A model generated the notes under the pieces. That model was not told where the DNA came from. It searched no databases and was given only the letters and a program-made list of their open reading frames with translations. This document shows, one piece after another, positions 18,840-28,174 of a stretch of 64,000 nucleotides of DNA; within the stretch, counting starts at the first letter, position 1, and each line of letters starts with the position of its first letter. Source of the DNA: Deltaproteobacteria bacterium (GTDB lineage: Bacteria; Bdellovibrionota; Bdellovibrionia; Bdellovibrionales; Bdellovibrionaceae); NCBI GenBank assembly GCA_013286585.1, contig JABDFK010000004.1, forward strand, positions 26,469 to 90,468, read 5' to 3'. Made by a program: the position numbers and the translations under genes.

Positions 18840-20072
18840 ATGGTCCAACTTCAGCGCCTTTCCTTTATTTTGCTGATATTTGTTCTAGGAGCCTGTTCGA
18901 CCTATCAGTCGAAAATTCAGGGCTCCAGGAACGATTTGAAATCGGGGCAAGTGCAGGCGGCTTTAGATCAGCTAAAACCGTTGGCTGAAAAGGACTCTGA
19001 CGACCAACTTGTTTACTTGCTGGATTACGGAACGGCTTTGCAAATCGCCGGAAAATACAAAGAAAGCTCTGATGTCTTTTTGAAGGCCGACAAGATGGTT
19101 GAACTCAATGACTATCATTCGGTCTCAAAAATTGCGGTAGCCACCTTAGGCAGCGAAGACATGGTTCAGTACAAAGGAGAGTCTTACGAAAAGATTCTGA
19201 TCAGTGCGTATCTGGCCATGGACTATTTAATGATGGGCCAATTCGACGACGCCATGGTGGAAGTTCGCCGAGTGAATGAAAAAATTAGCAAAATTAGACA
19301 AGACGGCCGAAAAAATTACGAACTCAACCCTTACGCCAATTATCTAGCGGGCCTGATCTGGGAGTCCGACGGAAAATTCGACGACGCTTATATCTCTTAC
19401 GTAGATTCCAGCAAGATCGACAGCAGCAACCCCTTTCTGCCCGAAGATTTAATCCGAACAGCAAGAAAATCGCGACGAACGGACGATTACCAAGCGCTAA
19501 AAAAGCAATATCCACAAGTCGTAGAAAATCCCGACTGGTATGACAAGAACAAGGGCGAAGTGGTGATCCTGGTGCAACAAGGCTGGGGACCAGAAAAACA
19601 TTTCTCTCCGGTGGACAATCGCTGGCCAAAACTCTACCCAGTCTTTAGCTCCACAAATTCAACAAAAATGACTATCGACGGAGTCGGAGATTTCCACTCA
19701 AAAATGGTCTACAACGTAGAACAAGTAGTGATCAAAACTCTGGACGATGATGTCGGCTGGATGATCGCAAGAAAAGTCGGCGCAACAGTGGCAAAAGCCG
19801 TGGTCGCCGACCAAATCCGCCAAAAACAAGGCGAACTAGCCGGATTCCTAGCAGCAGTAGCCATGCGAGTTTCAGATCGGGCTGATCTAAGACAGTGGTC
19901 CACTCTACCAAAAAATTTCCAAATGATAAGAACATGGTTACCAGCAGGAGAATACACAATGACTCTGCAAGGAACCAACGGTGGAAATCCCACAGCAGAC
20001 CGCTGGGAAAACGTTAAATTCACCATTCATCCAGGACACAAAACATTCCTGAGCTGGCGCAGCCTTCGATAA
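18840..20072 (+). CDS. COG3014-like TPR lipoprotein
   Basis: A 410-residue lipoprotein (L-G-A-C-S lipobox). Residues about 25-210 are helical repeats of TPR character (A-A-L-D-Q-L-K-P-L-A, Y-L-A-M-D-Y-L-M-M-G-Q-F-D-D-A), followed by a conserved-looking domain with V-V-I-L-V-Q-Q-G and a beta-rich C-terminus ending L-S-W-R-S-L-R. This matches COG3014, usually beside an LpoB gene. The final codons form one arm of the giant palindrome that follows, so the stop codon lies inside a 34-bp stem. Confidence 0.78.
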   Translation: MVQLQRLSFILLIFVLGACSTYQSKIQGSRNDLKSGQVQAALDQLKPLAEKDSDDQLVYLLDYGTALQIAGKYKESSDVFLKADKMVELNDYHSVSKIAVATLGSEDMVQYKGESYEKILISAYLAMDYLMMGQFDDAMVEVRRVNEKISKIRQDGRKNYELNPYANYLAGLIWESDGKFDDAYISYVDSSKIDSSNPFLPEDLIRTARKSRRTDDYQALKKQYPQVVENPDWYDKNKGEVVILVQQGWGPEKHFSPVDNRWPKLYPVFSSTNSTKMTIDGVGDFHSKMVYNVEQVVIKTLDDDVGWMIARKVGATVAKAVVADQIRQKQGELAGFLAAVAMRVSDRADLRQWSTLPKNFQMIRTWLPAGEYTMTLQGTNGGNPTADRWENVKFTIHPGHKTFLSWRSLR

Positions 20073-20191
20073 GTGGGTCATTGGCTTTCAAAGCCTTCGG
20101 TCATACGGTGCTCGGATCCCCTTCGGGGCTCCTGTGCTCCGAGCTTGTCTTTGAAAGCCAATGACCTCACTTATCGAAGGCTGAGAGCTCA
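20050..20191. repeat. giant palindromic element A: locus-specific arms around a shared core
   Basis: Bases 20060-20093 pair with 20149-20183 (34 bp, one bulged base), with weaker pairing out to 20050/20191. The left arm includes the last 13 bases of the upstream coding region with its stop; the right arm is its inverted copy. Inside lies a core (20090-20152) whose first 26 and last 16 bases are identical to element B, in opposite orientation, around a small CCCC/GGGG hairpin. It sits between convergent genes and could end both transcripts. A second hairpin (GCTCAC/GTGAGC, 20187-20204) adjoins it. Confidence 0.9.
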
Positions 20192-20223
20192 CGAATTTGT
20201 GAGCCCTGAGTGTTGGGGAATTT

Positions 20224-20730
20224 TTATTGTGGTTGTGGGCGGTTATCTACTGCTGGCACGGGTTGGGTATTCTTGAGGGAGATGTCGGATTTCAGGTTTG
20301 CTTTTGTAATCGCGACATCGAGGCCCTTTCTAAAATTAACACACTCGCTCGACGAATCGCCAAAGTCGACTGTACATTGTACGCAGTGGTGAGCGAGGGC
20401 CTTGTCTTTTGATGAATGCTCCAAACATCTGCTGACAATAGACATTTTTGAGTCAGTGAACATAATTTCATCCGAAATTGGCGGAGCAAGTTCGTTCAGA
20501 CTCTTTTTCATCCCTTCAAAATGAAGTTCGTAGAGACGCTGGGAAGCGTGTTCGCGGAAAATTTTGCAGACCTTCTTGATAGATTCGCAAGGCTGGCCCA
20601 TGAGGCAAGAAATCTCCCCATCAAGGCGCTCAAAACATTTGGACAAAACCCGATAATCAATGGAAACAGGCTCGGCAGCTCCGGCAGAAAAAACAAACCC
20701 AAGAACACAAAAAACAAAAAGACTTTTCAT
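20224..20730 (-). CDS. exported Cys-rich protein of unknown function
   Basis: A 168-residue protein with a signal peptide cleaved after S-A-G-A-A (about residue 19). The mature part has nine cysteines, including C-L-M-G-Q-P-C and C-V-Q-C, pointing to disulfides in the periplasm or outside. GGAGGATCAAT just before the ATG fixes the start. No family recognised. It is flanked on both sides by the two giant palindromic elements. Confidence 0.8.
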   Translation of the reverse strand: MKSLFVFCVLGFVFSAGAAEPVSIDYRVLSKCFERLDGEISCLMGQPCESIKKVCKIFREHASQRLYELHFEGMKKSLNELAPPISDEIMFTDSKMSIVSRCLEHSSKDKALAHHCVQCTVDFGDSSSECVNFRKGLDVAITKANLKSDISLKNTQPVPAVDNRPQPQ

Positions 20731-20822
20731 ATTGATCCTCCACCCAAAAGTGTAGCCGACAAGAATCCAATAGATAAAGACACCAACCGCATTCTAGCCC
20801 AAAGATGAGGCAAGCATTGCCA

Positions 20823-21054
20823 AAGAAAACGCCCTGAAAAAATTCAGAAAATTACTTGTCCCATTCCAAAGTGTGAAAAATCGGAAGAGGGGTACCGGCC
20901 CTTTTAAAGACAAGCTCGGAGCGCAGGCACCCCCGCCAGGGGGGCCGAGCACCGTATGACCGAAGGCTTTAAAAGGGCCGGTACCCCTCTTCCGATTTCC
21001 TTCACCACTAGGAAGGGACAAAAAAAAGCCCCGAATTTCTTCAGGGCGTTTCTT
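20823..21054. repeat. giant palindromic element B: same core as A, arms copy the phaR terminator
   Basis: Bases 20878-20909 are the perfect reverse complement of 20967-20998 (32 bp). Outside this, imperfect inverted similarity continues to 20823 and 21054, where the left arm carries a diverged inverted copy of the phaR terminator (21020-21047). The core 20907-20970 is the inverted counterpart of the core of element A; the central hairpin differs (five G-C pairs and another loop) but is kept. Orientation is opposite to A. Confidence 0.88.
21020..21047 (-). terminator. rho-independent terminator of phaR
   Basis: On the minus strand GCCCTGAA, a GAAA tetraloop and TTCGGGGC form an 8-bp stem followed by eight T residues, 32 bases after the phaR stop codon. 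Confidence 0.9.
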
Positions 21055-21078
21055 CATAATAATGTGGAATCAATTCTC

Positions 21079-21636
21079 TTAGCTATTGAAGCCTGTGTTG
21101 CTGGCTCCTGGAAGAATTGGTGTGTTGTCGTCGTTCGCACCTGGAAGAGTGGTTGCTTTTTCGGCAGCTACTTTCGAGGTTTGATCGGCTGTAGCGCGGG
21201 CCGCAGCGTTGGCAACACGTTGCTCAAGATTTTCTTTCATGCTGTCAGTGGAAGCGCGCTCTAGCTGAGCTGCTTGTGCTTGCGCTTGACGTTGCATGTA
21301 GTCTTGAGGAAATGCACCCAATTTAGCCAGGTAGTTAGAAATGCTTCCGTTACCGGTTTGGATGATTTCGCGAAGTGTGAAAAGAGGAGCGTATTGAGAC
21401 GCTTTTTTCTCTGCTTCGAAAATGATCTGGGTTAAAGTAGCCGCAGTGATGTCGTTTTTAGACTTGTTGTCTATAACCATCACTTCTTCGTTGGTGCGGA
21501 TCATTTTAGCAATGTCATCCAAAGTTACATAACAGCTCTGTTGAGTGTCATAAAGCTTTCGGTTCTGATAACGCTTAATGATTTTAACTTTACCGTTCGC
21601 GGGCTTAATGCTCTGTACGGTGTCGATTTGGTTCAT
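21079..21636 (-). CDS. phaR: polyhydroxyalkanoate synthesis repressor PhaR
   Basis: DNA-binding repressor of polyhydroxyalkanoate granule genes that also senses PHA. The 185 residues begin with the characteristic domain (I-I-K-R-Y-Q-N-R-K-L-Y-D-T, about 20-32, then C-Y-V-T-L-D-D-I-A), followed by the accumulation-regulator region (Q-Y-A-P-L-F-T-L-R-E-I-I) and an Ala/Gln-rich low-complexity tail. GGGGAGG 9 nt upstream selects ATG 21636 over the TTG three bases before. No PHA synthase or phasin gene is in the window. A perfect TTGACA lies upstream at 21719-21714, but the -10 is poor. Confidence 0.92.
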   Translation of the reverse strand: MNQIDTVQSIKPANGKVKIIKRYQNRKLYDTQQSCYVTLDDIAKMIRTNEEVMVIDNKSKNDITAATLTQIIFEAEKKASQYAPLFTLREIIQTGNGSISNYLAKLGAFPQDYMQRQAQAQAAQLERASTDSMKENLEQRVANAAARATADQTSKVAAEKATTLPGANDDNTPILPGASNTGFNS

Positions 21637-21823
21637 CAAAGTGGCCTCCCCATTGTTTAAGTAAACGTTTTGGGCTATTTAATGGCCGGAAGCTAGCCCC
21701 CACCGCCACAGCTTGTCAAGCGAACAAACCCTCAAATACACCTACGCTACGCATTACTCGCATCAATGAATAGACCAAAAAAAGAGTTCAAAAAGTGCAT
21801 TTATCGCTCAAGTTTTCTTAGAA

Positions 21824-22279
21824 ATGGCCGAAAGTCTTGGTAGGATGAATAAAAAACCGGACAGTCATGAAGTATCAACGGGAAAACAGCTAGTTAGCTT
21901 TAGTATGCTTCTGTCTGTGTTTGTCCTCATTGCGGCCATTTGCGTGCTGTTTGGACCTGTGGTCTTCGGTTCAAAGGACCAAGATCATCAGAGAGCCATT
22001 AGCAAGGCTCAGAGCTTGGCCTATCAGATCTCCGTTTTGGACGATAAATCGGCCCAAAAAGCCAATTCGGAAGAAGTTGCCGCAAATGCCCAAAATTCAG
22101 GCAGAACTCCCGCCAGCCAGGCTCCTGCAGAGAGATCTGGCACCCTCGGCTTAGATCCCTGGGGACAGGCCTACCACTACAAAATTCGGCACGAAGGTCG
22201 ACACAAAGTTATCGATGTTTGGTCGACGGGTGAAAACGCCATTCAGACTCAGGTCTTGATTCCTACTGACACCCTATAA
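21824..22279 (+). CDS. pseudopilin-like membrane protein
   Basis: A 151-residue protein with one hydrophobic helix at about 24-46, a Ser/Ala/Asn-rich linker, and a C-terminus G-L-D-P-W-G-Q-A-Y-H-Y-K-I then D-V-W-S-T-G-E-N, which is the C-terminal signature of type II secretion major pseudopilins (GspG). A prepilin peptidase site (G-F-T-L-x-E) is not visible, so it may be an uncleaved relative. A second possible start is the ATG at 21845. No other secretion genes adjoin; the TPR lipoprotein gene begins 63 bp later. Confidence 0.65.
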   Translation: MAESLGRMNKKPDSHEVSTGKQLVSFSMLLSVFVLIAAICVLFGPVVFGSKDQDHQRAISKAQSLAYQISVLDDKSAQKANSEEVAANAQNSGRTPASQAPAERSGTLGLDPWGQAYHYKIRHEGRHKVIDVWSTGENAIQTQVLIPTDTL

Positions 22280-22342
22280 ATTGCGCCAAAACATTCAAGT
22301 CCCTTTTTGGTATGGCCGAAGAAGTCACTAAAGGGAGGCCTG

Positions 22343-24205
22343 ATGTCTCTTCGGCCCATTTCAAATATCGTCATTTTTCTTGGTTTTGGAATGCTCATGT
22401 CTTCTTGCGTGGCCCTTCAGCCCAAATCGATGGCGAAGGATTCTGACACAGCCCCTTACTACGATGCCGCTTACGACGATCATAATCGGGCTCCGGCATC
22501 GTTCGTGCCCTCTTCCGTTGGCGGCGACAAGACTCAAAATTTAGATCCGGTTTATATGCGCACTCAGGCCGATTATTATTTTTCTATGGCAGAGTCCCAG
22601 AGCTACGACGGCGATCATCAAAAAGCGGTAGAGTCCTTCAAAATGGTTTTGGTTTACGATCAAGAATCTGCACACGTGCATTTGCGACTTTCTGCAGAGT
22701 ACTTGAAATTGGGATTGGCCAACCAAGCCTTGGACCAAGCTGAAACCGCTGTGAAAATCGATCCGAAACTGATCGAGGCCCGCTTGATGTTGGGTGGACT
22801 ATTTTCGTCGATGAAGGCTTACGATAAAGCATTGGCTCAGTACAATGAAATTCTGAAACTGGATTCACAGAACACAGAGGCTCCGCTGTACATCGGTGCT
22901 GTCTTGGCAGAGCAAAAACAATACGCCAAAGCCGTGCAATATTTTGAGTCATTGGCGAAGAATGACAACTATCAAACTCCGCACTTGGCTTACTATTACA
23001 TCGCCCGCATTCGTGCCAGCCAAGAGGGAAAGCAGTATTCGAAGGCTGCCGAAGTGGCTTACAAAAAAGCTCTGGAAATTAAAAAGGATCATGTGGAGTC
23101 CATCTTGGGACTTGGTGATCTTTACAGTAAACTGAATATGGCGGACAAAGCCGTACGTCTTTTTTCTGACTATCAAAAAGAGCATGGACCCAGCGTGCGC
23201 GTGGCCGAAGCTTTGGCTCCGTTATATTTGGAAGAAGAGAAATATGACCTAGCCTACGATCAGTTCAGCGTCATCGAGCAAAACTCGGACGAGACTTTGA
23301 ACGTCAAAGTAAAAATGGCTCTTATTTTGATCGAGCAGAAAAAATTCAAGCAAGCCATTGCCAAGCTCAACGAAGTTTTGGCTCAGGCGCCGGATAGCGA
23401 TAAGATTCGTTTTTATCTCGCCGCAGTTTACGAAGAGACTCACCAAGCGAAGGACGCCATCGATAGCTTTCAAAAAGTCCCTGCCGAAAGTCAGTTTTTT
23501 GCAGAGGCCGTTGTTCACGGTGCCTATTTGATGAAACAAAATAAGGATCTCAGCGGAGCAGTGAGTTTCGTTAAGAAATCCACTGAGGCTCGAAAAGATT
23601 TGCCGCAGTTGATAGCTGTTTATGCGTCACTCTTGGATGAAAAAGGGGACTACAAAACAGCTTTGGACATCCTCAATAAAGGTGTTGAAAAATTTCCCGA
23701 GCAAGTGCAGCTGCGATTTTTCTTGGGCACGATCCAAGATCATTTAGGCAATAGAGATTCAGTGGTTGAAAATATGAAGAAGGTCATTGAGCTAGATCCC
23801 AACCACGTTCAAGGTTTGAACTACTTGGCTTACACCTATTCAGAAATGGGAAAATCTTTGGATGAGGCCGAAAAACTAATCCGCCGCGCTCTAGAAATCG
23901 AGCCCAAAGATGCTTTCATCATGGATACCTATGGTTGGATTCTTTTCAAAGAGGGAAAAACTTTGGACTCTATCCGAATTCTTGAGTCCGCTTACCGCAG
24001 CCAGCCCACCGAGGCCGTGATTGCGGAACATTTGGGTGATGCCTATTTCAAAGCACAAATGGTGGATCGGGCTAAAACAATGTACGAGCGTGCTGCCGAG
24101 TTTGAATCCGATGAAAAGCGGGCCAAAGAAATTCGCTCTAAAATCACCTCCATCCAGAATCAAGATGTTAAAAGAGAACAGCGGATGCCAGCCTCAGCGG
24201 ATTGA
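22343..24205 (+). CDS. TPR-repeat lipoprotein
   Basis: A 620-residue lipoprotein (M-S-S-C-V lipobox at about residue 22). From about residue 75 to the end it consists of at least twelve 34-residue tetratricopeptide repeats (for example A-Y-D-K-A-L-A-Q-Y-N-E-I-L-K-L-D and H-V-Q-G-L-N-Y-L-A-Y-T-Y). Such proteins scaffold envelope complexes, often for pili or outer-membrane assembly; the partner is unknown. AAGGGAGG before ATG 22343 fixes the start, although the frame is open 36 bp upstream. The LolB-like lipoprotein gene follows 49 bp later. Confidence 0.88.
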   Translation: MSLRPISNIVIFLGFGMLMSSCVALQPKSMAKDSDTAPYYDAAYDDHNRAPASFVPSSVGGDKTQNLDPVYMRTQADYYFSMAESQSYDGDHQKAVESFKMVLVYDQESAHVHLRLSAEYLKLGLANQALDQAETAVKIDPKLIEARLMLGGLFSSMKAYDKALAQYNEILKLDSQNTEAPLYIGAVLAEQKQYAKAVQYFESLAKNDNYQTPHLAYYYIARIRASQEGKQYSKAAEVAYKKALEIKKDHVESILGLGDLYSKLNMADKAVRLFSDYQKEHGPSVRVAEALAPLYLEEEKYDLAYDQFSVIEQNSDETLNVKVKMALILIEQKKFKQAIAKLNEVLAQAPDSDKIRFYLAAVYEETHQAKDAIDSFQKVPAESQFFAEAVVHGAYLMKQNKDLSGAVSFVKKSTEARKDLPQLIAVYASLLDEKGDYKTALDILNKGVEKFPEQVQLRFFLGTIQDHLGNRDSVVENMKKVIELDPNHVQGLNYLAYTYSEMGKSLDEAEKLIRRALEIEPKDAFIMDTYGWILFKEGKTLDSIRILESAYRSQPTEAVIAEHLGDAYFKAQMVDRAKTMYERAAEFESDEKRAKEIRSKITSIQNQDVKREQRMPASAD

Positions 24206-24254
24206 TGCTGGGTACGATCTTGACTGTCGAACTGCTTCAGTAGAGTCTTGACTC

Positions 24255-24896
24255 ATGAAAAACTTTGCAAAAACCATGTCCTTGCTAGCGACATGTACAT
24301 TTTTTAGCGCTTGCGTTTCCACACCCAAACCCTTTGTTAGCCACCAGCAGAGCGGGTCTTGGGAGGCGAAGGCACAGGCCAAGGATTTAACGAACGACAA
24401 ATCCTACAATCTGAGTTTGGACATGATGGCCGTGACGCCGGATCTGTTTCGCATGGATGTGTCCGGCACCCTGGGAATCTCTTTGGCCACTATGGTGATC
24501 AACAAAAACCAGGTCCAACTGGCTCTTTATCGAGAGAAAAAATACTACGAAGGCGCCCTGTCCGATCATGCCTTGCGCTCGATGTTCAAGATGAATCTGA
24601 ACCCTAGGCTGTTAATGAATGTGTGCACGGACTCGCCGGTGAGTGACTCTGGCTGGGGTTGCAAAATCGGAGTGGACGGTATGGTGGATTTCTGTGTTAG
24701 AAAATCCGACGGTTTTAAAATCCAGTGGTCCGAGCGCGACGGAGAGAAAAAACGCGTCACGCTGACGGACAAGGGCTTTGAACTTCAAATCGTTTTTAAG
24801 TCGTTCACCGAGGGCGACCCGACCAACGTCCAGTCTGGGAAAAGCCCGTTTCAATTTGAGACTCCCAAAGATTTTACCAAGTATCAAATTCCGTGA
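24255..24896 (+). CDS. LolB-like lipoprotein, tentative
   Basis: A 213-residue lipoprotein (F-S-A-C-V lipobox). The mature protein opens with alternating strands (S-W-E-A-K-A-Q-A-K-D, then F-R-M-D-V-S-G-T-L-G-I-S-L-A-T-M-V-I), reminiscent of the half-barrel of LolA/LolB or DUF4292 proteins, which accept lipoproteins at the outer membrane. The similarity is to fold pattern only; no decisive motif is seen. It follows the TPR lipoprotein gene and precedes prkA, with a 94-bp gap that must hold the prkA promoter. Confidence 0.6.
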   Translation: MKNFAKTMSLLATCTFFSACVSTPKPFVSHQQSGSWEAKAQAKDLTNDKSYNLSLDMMAVTPDLFRMDVSGTLGISLATMVINKNQVQLALYREKKYYEGALSDHALRSMFKMNLNPRLLMNVCTDSPVSDSGWGCKIGVDGMVDFCVRKSDGFKIQWSERDGEKKRVTLTDKGFELQIVFKSFTEGDPTNVQSGKSPFQFETPKDFTKYQIP

Positions 24897-24990
24897 TGCA
24901 GATGTCGCAATTTTAACAAATGTTGACCTGAATATGTACCGAAATGACCTTCTAATGCATACTAGTAAGTAGGTATAGGAGGATCACCTA

Positions 24991-27069
24991 ATGGCCAATC
25001 CTAAAATCGATTTACAGTCCTTGGTGAAATCATGGGAATCAAAAAACGGCGCCGCTCATGTGAACTGGAGCGGCACCTTCAATGAATACCTAGATCTGGT
25101 GAAACAAAATCCACGGATCACTCGCAATGCCTTTCAAAGAATGTATGACATGGTCTCTGAGGCCGGCACCGAAGAGTACGTGGATTTTAAAAAGCCTGTT
25201 ATTCGCTACAAATTTTTTGATGACTCCAAAAACAACGGCAAAGACGCCGTTTTTGGCCTTGATGTTCCGATCATGAAACTAGTCAACGTGCTGAAAGCGG
25301 CAGCCATGGGTTACGGCACCGAAAAGCGCGTGATCTTGCTTCACGGACCTGTTGGCAGCGCTAAGTCCACACTTTGTCGCATGCTGAAAAAAGGTATCGA
25401 GGACTACTCGAAATCTCCTCAAGGAGAGATGTACACGTTTGAGTGGATTGACGACAAAGGTGAATTGGGTGGCTTGCTTGGACTTGAAGCGAAATCCTTT
25501 CTGTCTCCGATGCACGAGGAGCCACTGCTGCTGATTCCTGATGAGCTGCGCGCTTCAGTTTGCGATGACCTGAACCGTGGCCAAGAGGGCAGCTTCCGAG
25601 TTTCAATTTCTGGAGAACTGTGTCCGCCCAGTCGTTACATTTTCAAGGCATTGATGGAGCGTCACAAGGGCGATTTGATGAAGGTGCTTTCGCATGTAAA
25701 AGTGAAAAGGCTCACACTTTCAGAGGCCGACCGAATCGGCATCGGCACCTTCCAGCCGAAGGACGAAAAAAATCAGGACTCTACAGAGCTCACTGGCGAC
25801 ATCAACTACCGCAAAATTGCCGAGTATGGATCTGACTCCGACCCCCGTGCTTTTAACTTCGACGGCGAATTCAATGTGGCCAATAGAGGCATGATTGAGT
25901 TTGTCGAAGTTTTGAAGTTGGACGTGGCATTCCTTTACGATCTTCTGGGTGCCTCTCAAGAACATCGGATCAAGCCCAAGAAGTTTGCACAAACTCACAT
26001 TGATGAAGTGATCATCGGTCACACCAATGAGCCCGAATATCGTCGCCTGCAAGACAACGAGTTCATGGAAGCCCTTCGCGATCGTACGGTGAAAATCGAC
26101 ATTCCCTACATCACTCGCTGGAGAGACGAAATCAGTATTTACAAAAAGGACTTCAACTCTCAGCGCATTCGTGGGGTGAGCATTGCTCCGCACACGATTG
26201 AAATGGCAGCGATGTGGGCAATCATGACCCGCCTGGAAAAACCCAAGAAGGCGAACCTCACGCGCTTGCAGAAGCTGAAGCTTTACAATGGCAAAACTCT
26301 TCCAAATTACACTGAGGACAATGTTCGCGAGCTGCGCAAAGAGACCATGCGTGAAGGTCTTGAAGGGATTTCCCCGCGTTACATTCAAGACAAACTTTCC
26401 AATGCCATTGTTATGGCTCAGCAAAACAATCGTGGATCAGTGAACCCCTTCATGGTTCTGAACGAGCTGGATTCGGGTTTGAAAAATCACTCGTTGCTTT
26501 CGAATGAAGAATTGAAAGCGGATTACCGCGAACTTTTAGGCGTCGTTCGTCAAGAATACGAAGAGATCATCAAAGCCGAGGTGCAAAGAGCGATCAGTGC
26601 TGATGAAAGCTTCATGATGCGACTCTGCGGAAATTACATCGACAATGTGAAGGCCTACACTCAGCGCGAACGCGTGCGCAACTCTTTCACTGGGCAGGAT
26701 GAAGAGCCCGATGAAAGACTCATGCGCTCCATCGAAGAGAAGATCGAAATTCCTGAATCTCGTAAAGACGACTTCCGTCGTGAGATCATGAACTACATCG
26801 GCGCGCTGTCTTTGGAAGGCAAGAAATTCAATTACAAAATGAATGAGCGTCTGCACAAGGCCCTAGAGTTAAAAACCTTCGAAGATCAGAAGGACAGCAT
26901 CAAGCTGACGTCGATCGTGAGCTCTGTGGTCGACAAAGACACTCAGGAAAAAATTGATATCGTGAAAACTCGTTTGATCAAAGACTTCGGCTATGACGAA
27001 ATTTCAGCCACCGACGTTCTTCATTATGTCGCCAGTATTTACGCTCGTGGGGACGTGAAGAACAAATAG
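24991..27069 (+). CDS. prkA: PrkA family serine protein kinase
   Basis: A 692-residue cytoplasmic AAA+-type protein known as PrkA in Bacillus and YeaG in E. coli, with kinase or Lon-like protease activity reported and roles in stress and starvation. The P-loop G-P-V-G-S-A-K-S is at 119-126, preceded by R-V-I-L-L-H. The AAA-PrkA domain runs to about 390 and the C-terminal PrkA domain follows. GGAGG 8 nt upstream sets the start. The next two genes, yeaH and spoVR, are its standard partners, 9 and then 1 bp apart. Confidence 0.95.
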   Translation: MANPKIDLQSLVKSWESKNGAAHVNWSGTFNEYLDLVKQNPRITRNAFQRMYDMVSEAGTEEYVDFKKPVIRYKFFDDSKNNGKDAVFGLDVPIMKLVNVLKAAAMGYGTEKRVILLHGPVGSAKSTLCRMLKKGIEDYSKSPQGEMYTFEWIDDKGELGGLLGLEAKSFLSPMHEEPLLLIPDELRASVCDDLNRGQEGSFRVSISGELCPPSRYIFKALMERHKGDLMKVLSHVKVKRLTLSEADRIGIGTFQPKDEKNQDSTELTGDINYRKIAEYGSDSDPRAFNFDGEFNVANRGMIEFVEVLKLDVAFLYDLLGASQEHRIKPKKFAQTHIDEVIIGHTNEPEYRRLQDNEFMEALRDRTVKIDIPYITRWRDEISIYKKDFNSQRIRGVSIAPHTIEMAAMWAIMTRLEKPKKANLTRLQKLKLYNGKTLPNYTEDNVRELRKETMREGLEGISPRYIQDKLSNAIVMAQQNNRGSVNPFMVLNELDSGLKNHSLLSNEELKADYRELLGVVRQEYEEIIKAEVQRAISADESFMMRLCGNYIDNVKAYTQRERVRNSFTGQDEEPDERLMRSIEEKIEIPESRKDDFRREIMNYIGALSLEGKKFNYKMNERLHKALELKTFEDQKDSIKLTSIVSSVVDKDTQEKIDIVKTRLIKDFGYDEISATDVLHYVASIYARGDVKNK

Positions 27070-27078
27070 GGAGATCCT

Positions 27079-28173
27079 GTGTCCATCAAAGAAGACCATA
27101 ATCGGTTTCGGGACATTATTAAGGGCCGGATCAAAGAAGATCTGCGGAAATACGTTTCCCAAGGGGAAATGATCGGCAAGCGCGAGAACGAGTACGTGAA
27201 GATCCCGCTGCCTTCCATCGATATCCCGAATTTTCGCTACGGACCAAAACAGCAAGGCGGCGTCGGACAAGGCGAAGCCAAGCCTGGCGATTCCGTCGGC
27301 GAGCCCCAGCCGGGTCAAGGTCAAGCGGGTGACCAGCCGGGCGAACATCTGCTGGAAGTCGAACTTTCTATCGAAGAACTGGCGCAAATTCTAGGCGAAA
27401 AATTGGCGCTGCCTAGAATTCAACCTAAAGGCATGAAGCAAATAGAGACCACGAAGAATCGCTATTCGGGGCTATCGCCCATCGGACCGCAGGGCTTGAG
27501 GCACTTTCGCTCTTCCTATAAGAAAGCTCTGCAGAGATCCATTGCTGCCGGTACCTACGATCCGAAAAATCCCATCATCGTGCCGATCAAAGAGGACTTC
27601 CGCTATCGCACGGTGAAGACCGTCAAAAAGCCAATGACCAAAGCTGTGGTCATTTACATGATGGACGTTTCGGGCTCTATGGGTGACGAACAAAAAGAGA
27701 TCGTGCGCATGGAGAGTTTTTGGATCAACGCCTGGCTCAAAAAACATTACAAGGGCCTTGAAACGCGCTTCATTATTCACGATGCCGCGGCCAAAGAGGT
27801 GGATGAAGGCACATTTTTTAAAACCAGTGAGTCCGGCGGTACGCTGATTAGCTCGGCCTATAAGCTGGCTCAGCAAATGATTGAAAGTGATTACCCGGTT
27901 CACGAATGGAATATTTATCCCTTCCATTTTTCCGATGGTGACAACTGGAGCGGTGAGGACACGCGCCTGTGTGTGCGCCTACTGCGGGAATTCTTCATGC
28001 CCAAGTGCAATGTTTTTTGCTACGGCCAAGTCGAGAGCAAATACGGCAGCGGCCAATTTTTAAAAGACCTGCAAAAAGAATTCGGTACGGATGAGCAAAT
28101 CATCCTTAGCCAAATTGAAAATAAAGACAAAATTCTTGATTCGATTCGCGACTTCCTTGGAAAGGGTAAGTGA
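27079..28173 (+). CDS. yeaH: YeaH/DUF444 family von Willebrand-domain protein
   Basis: A 364-residue cytoplasmic protein of the DUF444 family. The N-terminal half has a Gly/Gln/Pro-rich linker (about 55-95); the C-terminal half is a VWA domain with the metal-site motif D-V-S-G-S-M-G from residue 196 and the downstream E-S-G-G-T and D-G-D-N-W-S segments. It begins with GTG after GGGAGA. YeaH proteins work with PrkA and SpoVR in a conserved stress module of unknown biochemistry. Confidence 0.93.
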   Translation: MSIKEDHNRFRDIIKGRIKEDLRKYVSQGEMIGKRENEYVKIPLPSIDIPNFRYGPKQQGGVGQGEAKPGDSVGEPQPGQGQAGDQPGEHLLEVELSIEELAQILGEKLALPRIQPKGMKQIETTKNRYSGLSPIGPQGLRHFRSSYKKALQRSIAAGTYDPKNPIIVPIKEDFRYRTVKTVKKPMTKAVVIYMMDVSGSMGDEQKEIVRMESFWINAWLKKHYKGLETRFIIHDAAAKEVDEGTFFKTSESGGTLISSAYKLAQQMIESDYPVHEWNIYPFHFSDGDNWSGEDTRLCVRLLREFFMPKCNVFCYGQVESKYGSGQFLKDLQKEFGTDEQIILSQIENKDKILDSIRDFLGKGK

Positions 28174-28174
28174 T

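Noticed and set aside
21690..21720. TTGACA upstream of phaR as a promoter
   Set aside because: The -35 is perfect but the best -10 at 17-18 bp (CTAGCT/TAGCTT) matches poorly, so not listed as a feature.
27471..27930. Long antisense open frames over prkA, yeaH and spoVR
   Set aside because: They mirror the codon pattern of the sense genes, which carry strong family motifs; no independent start signals.
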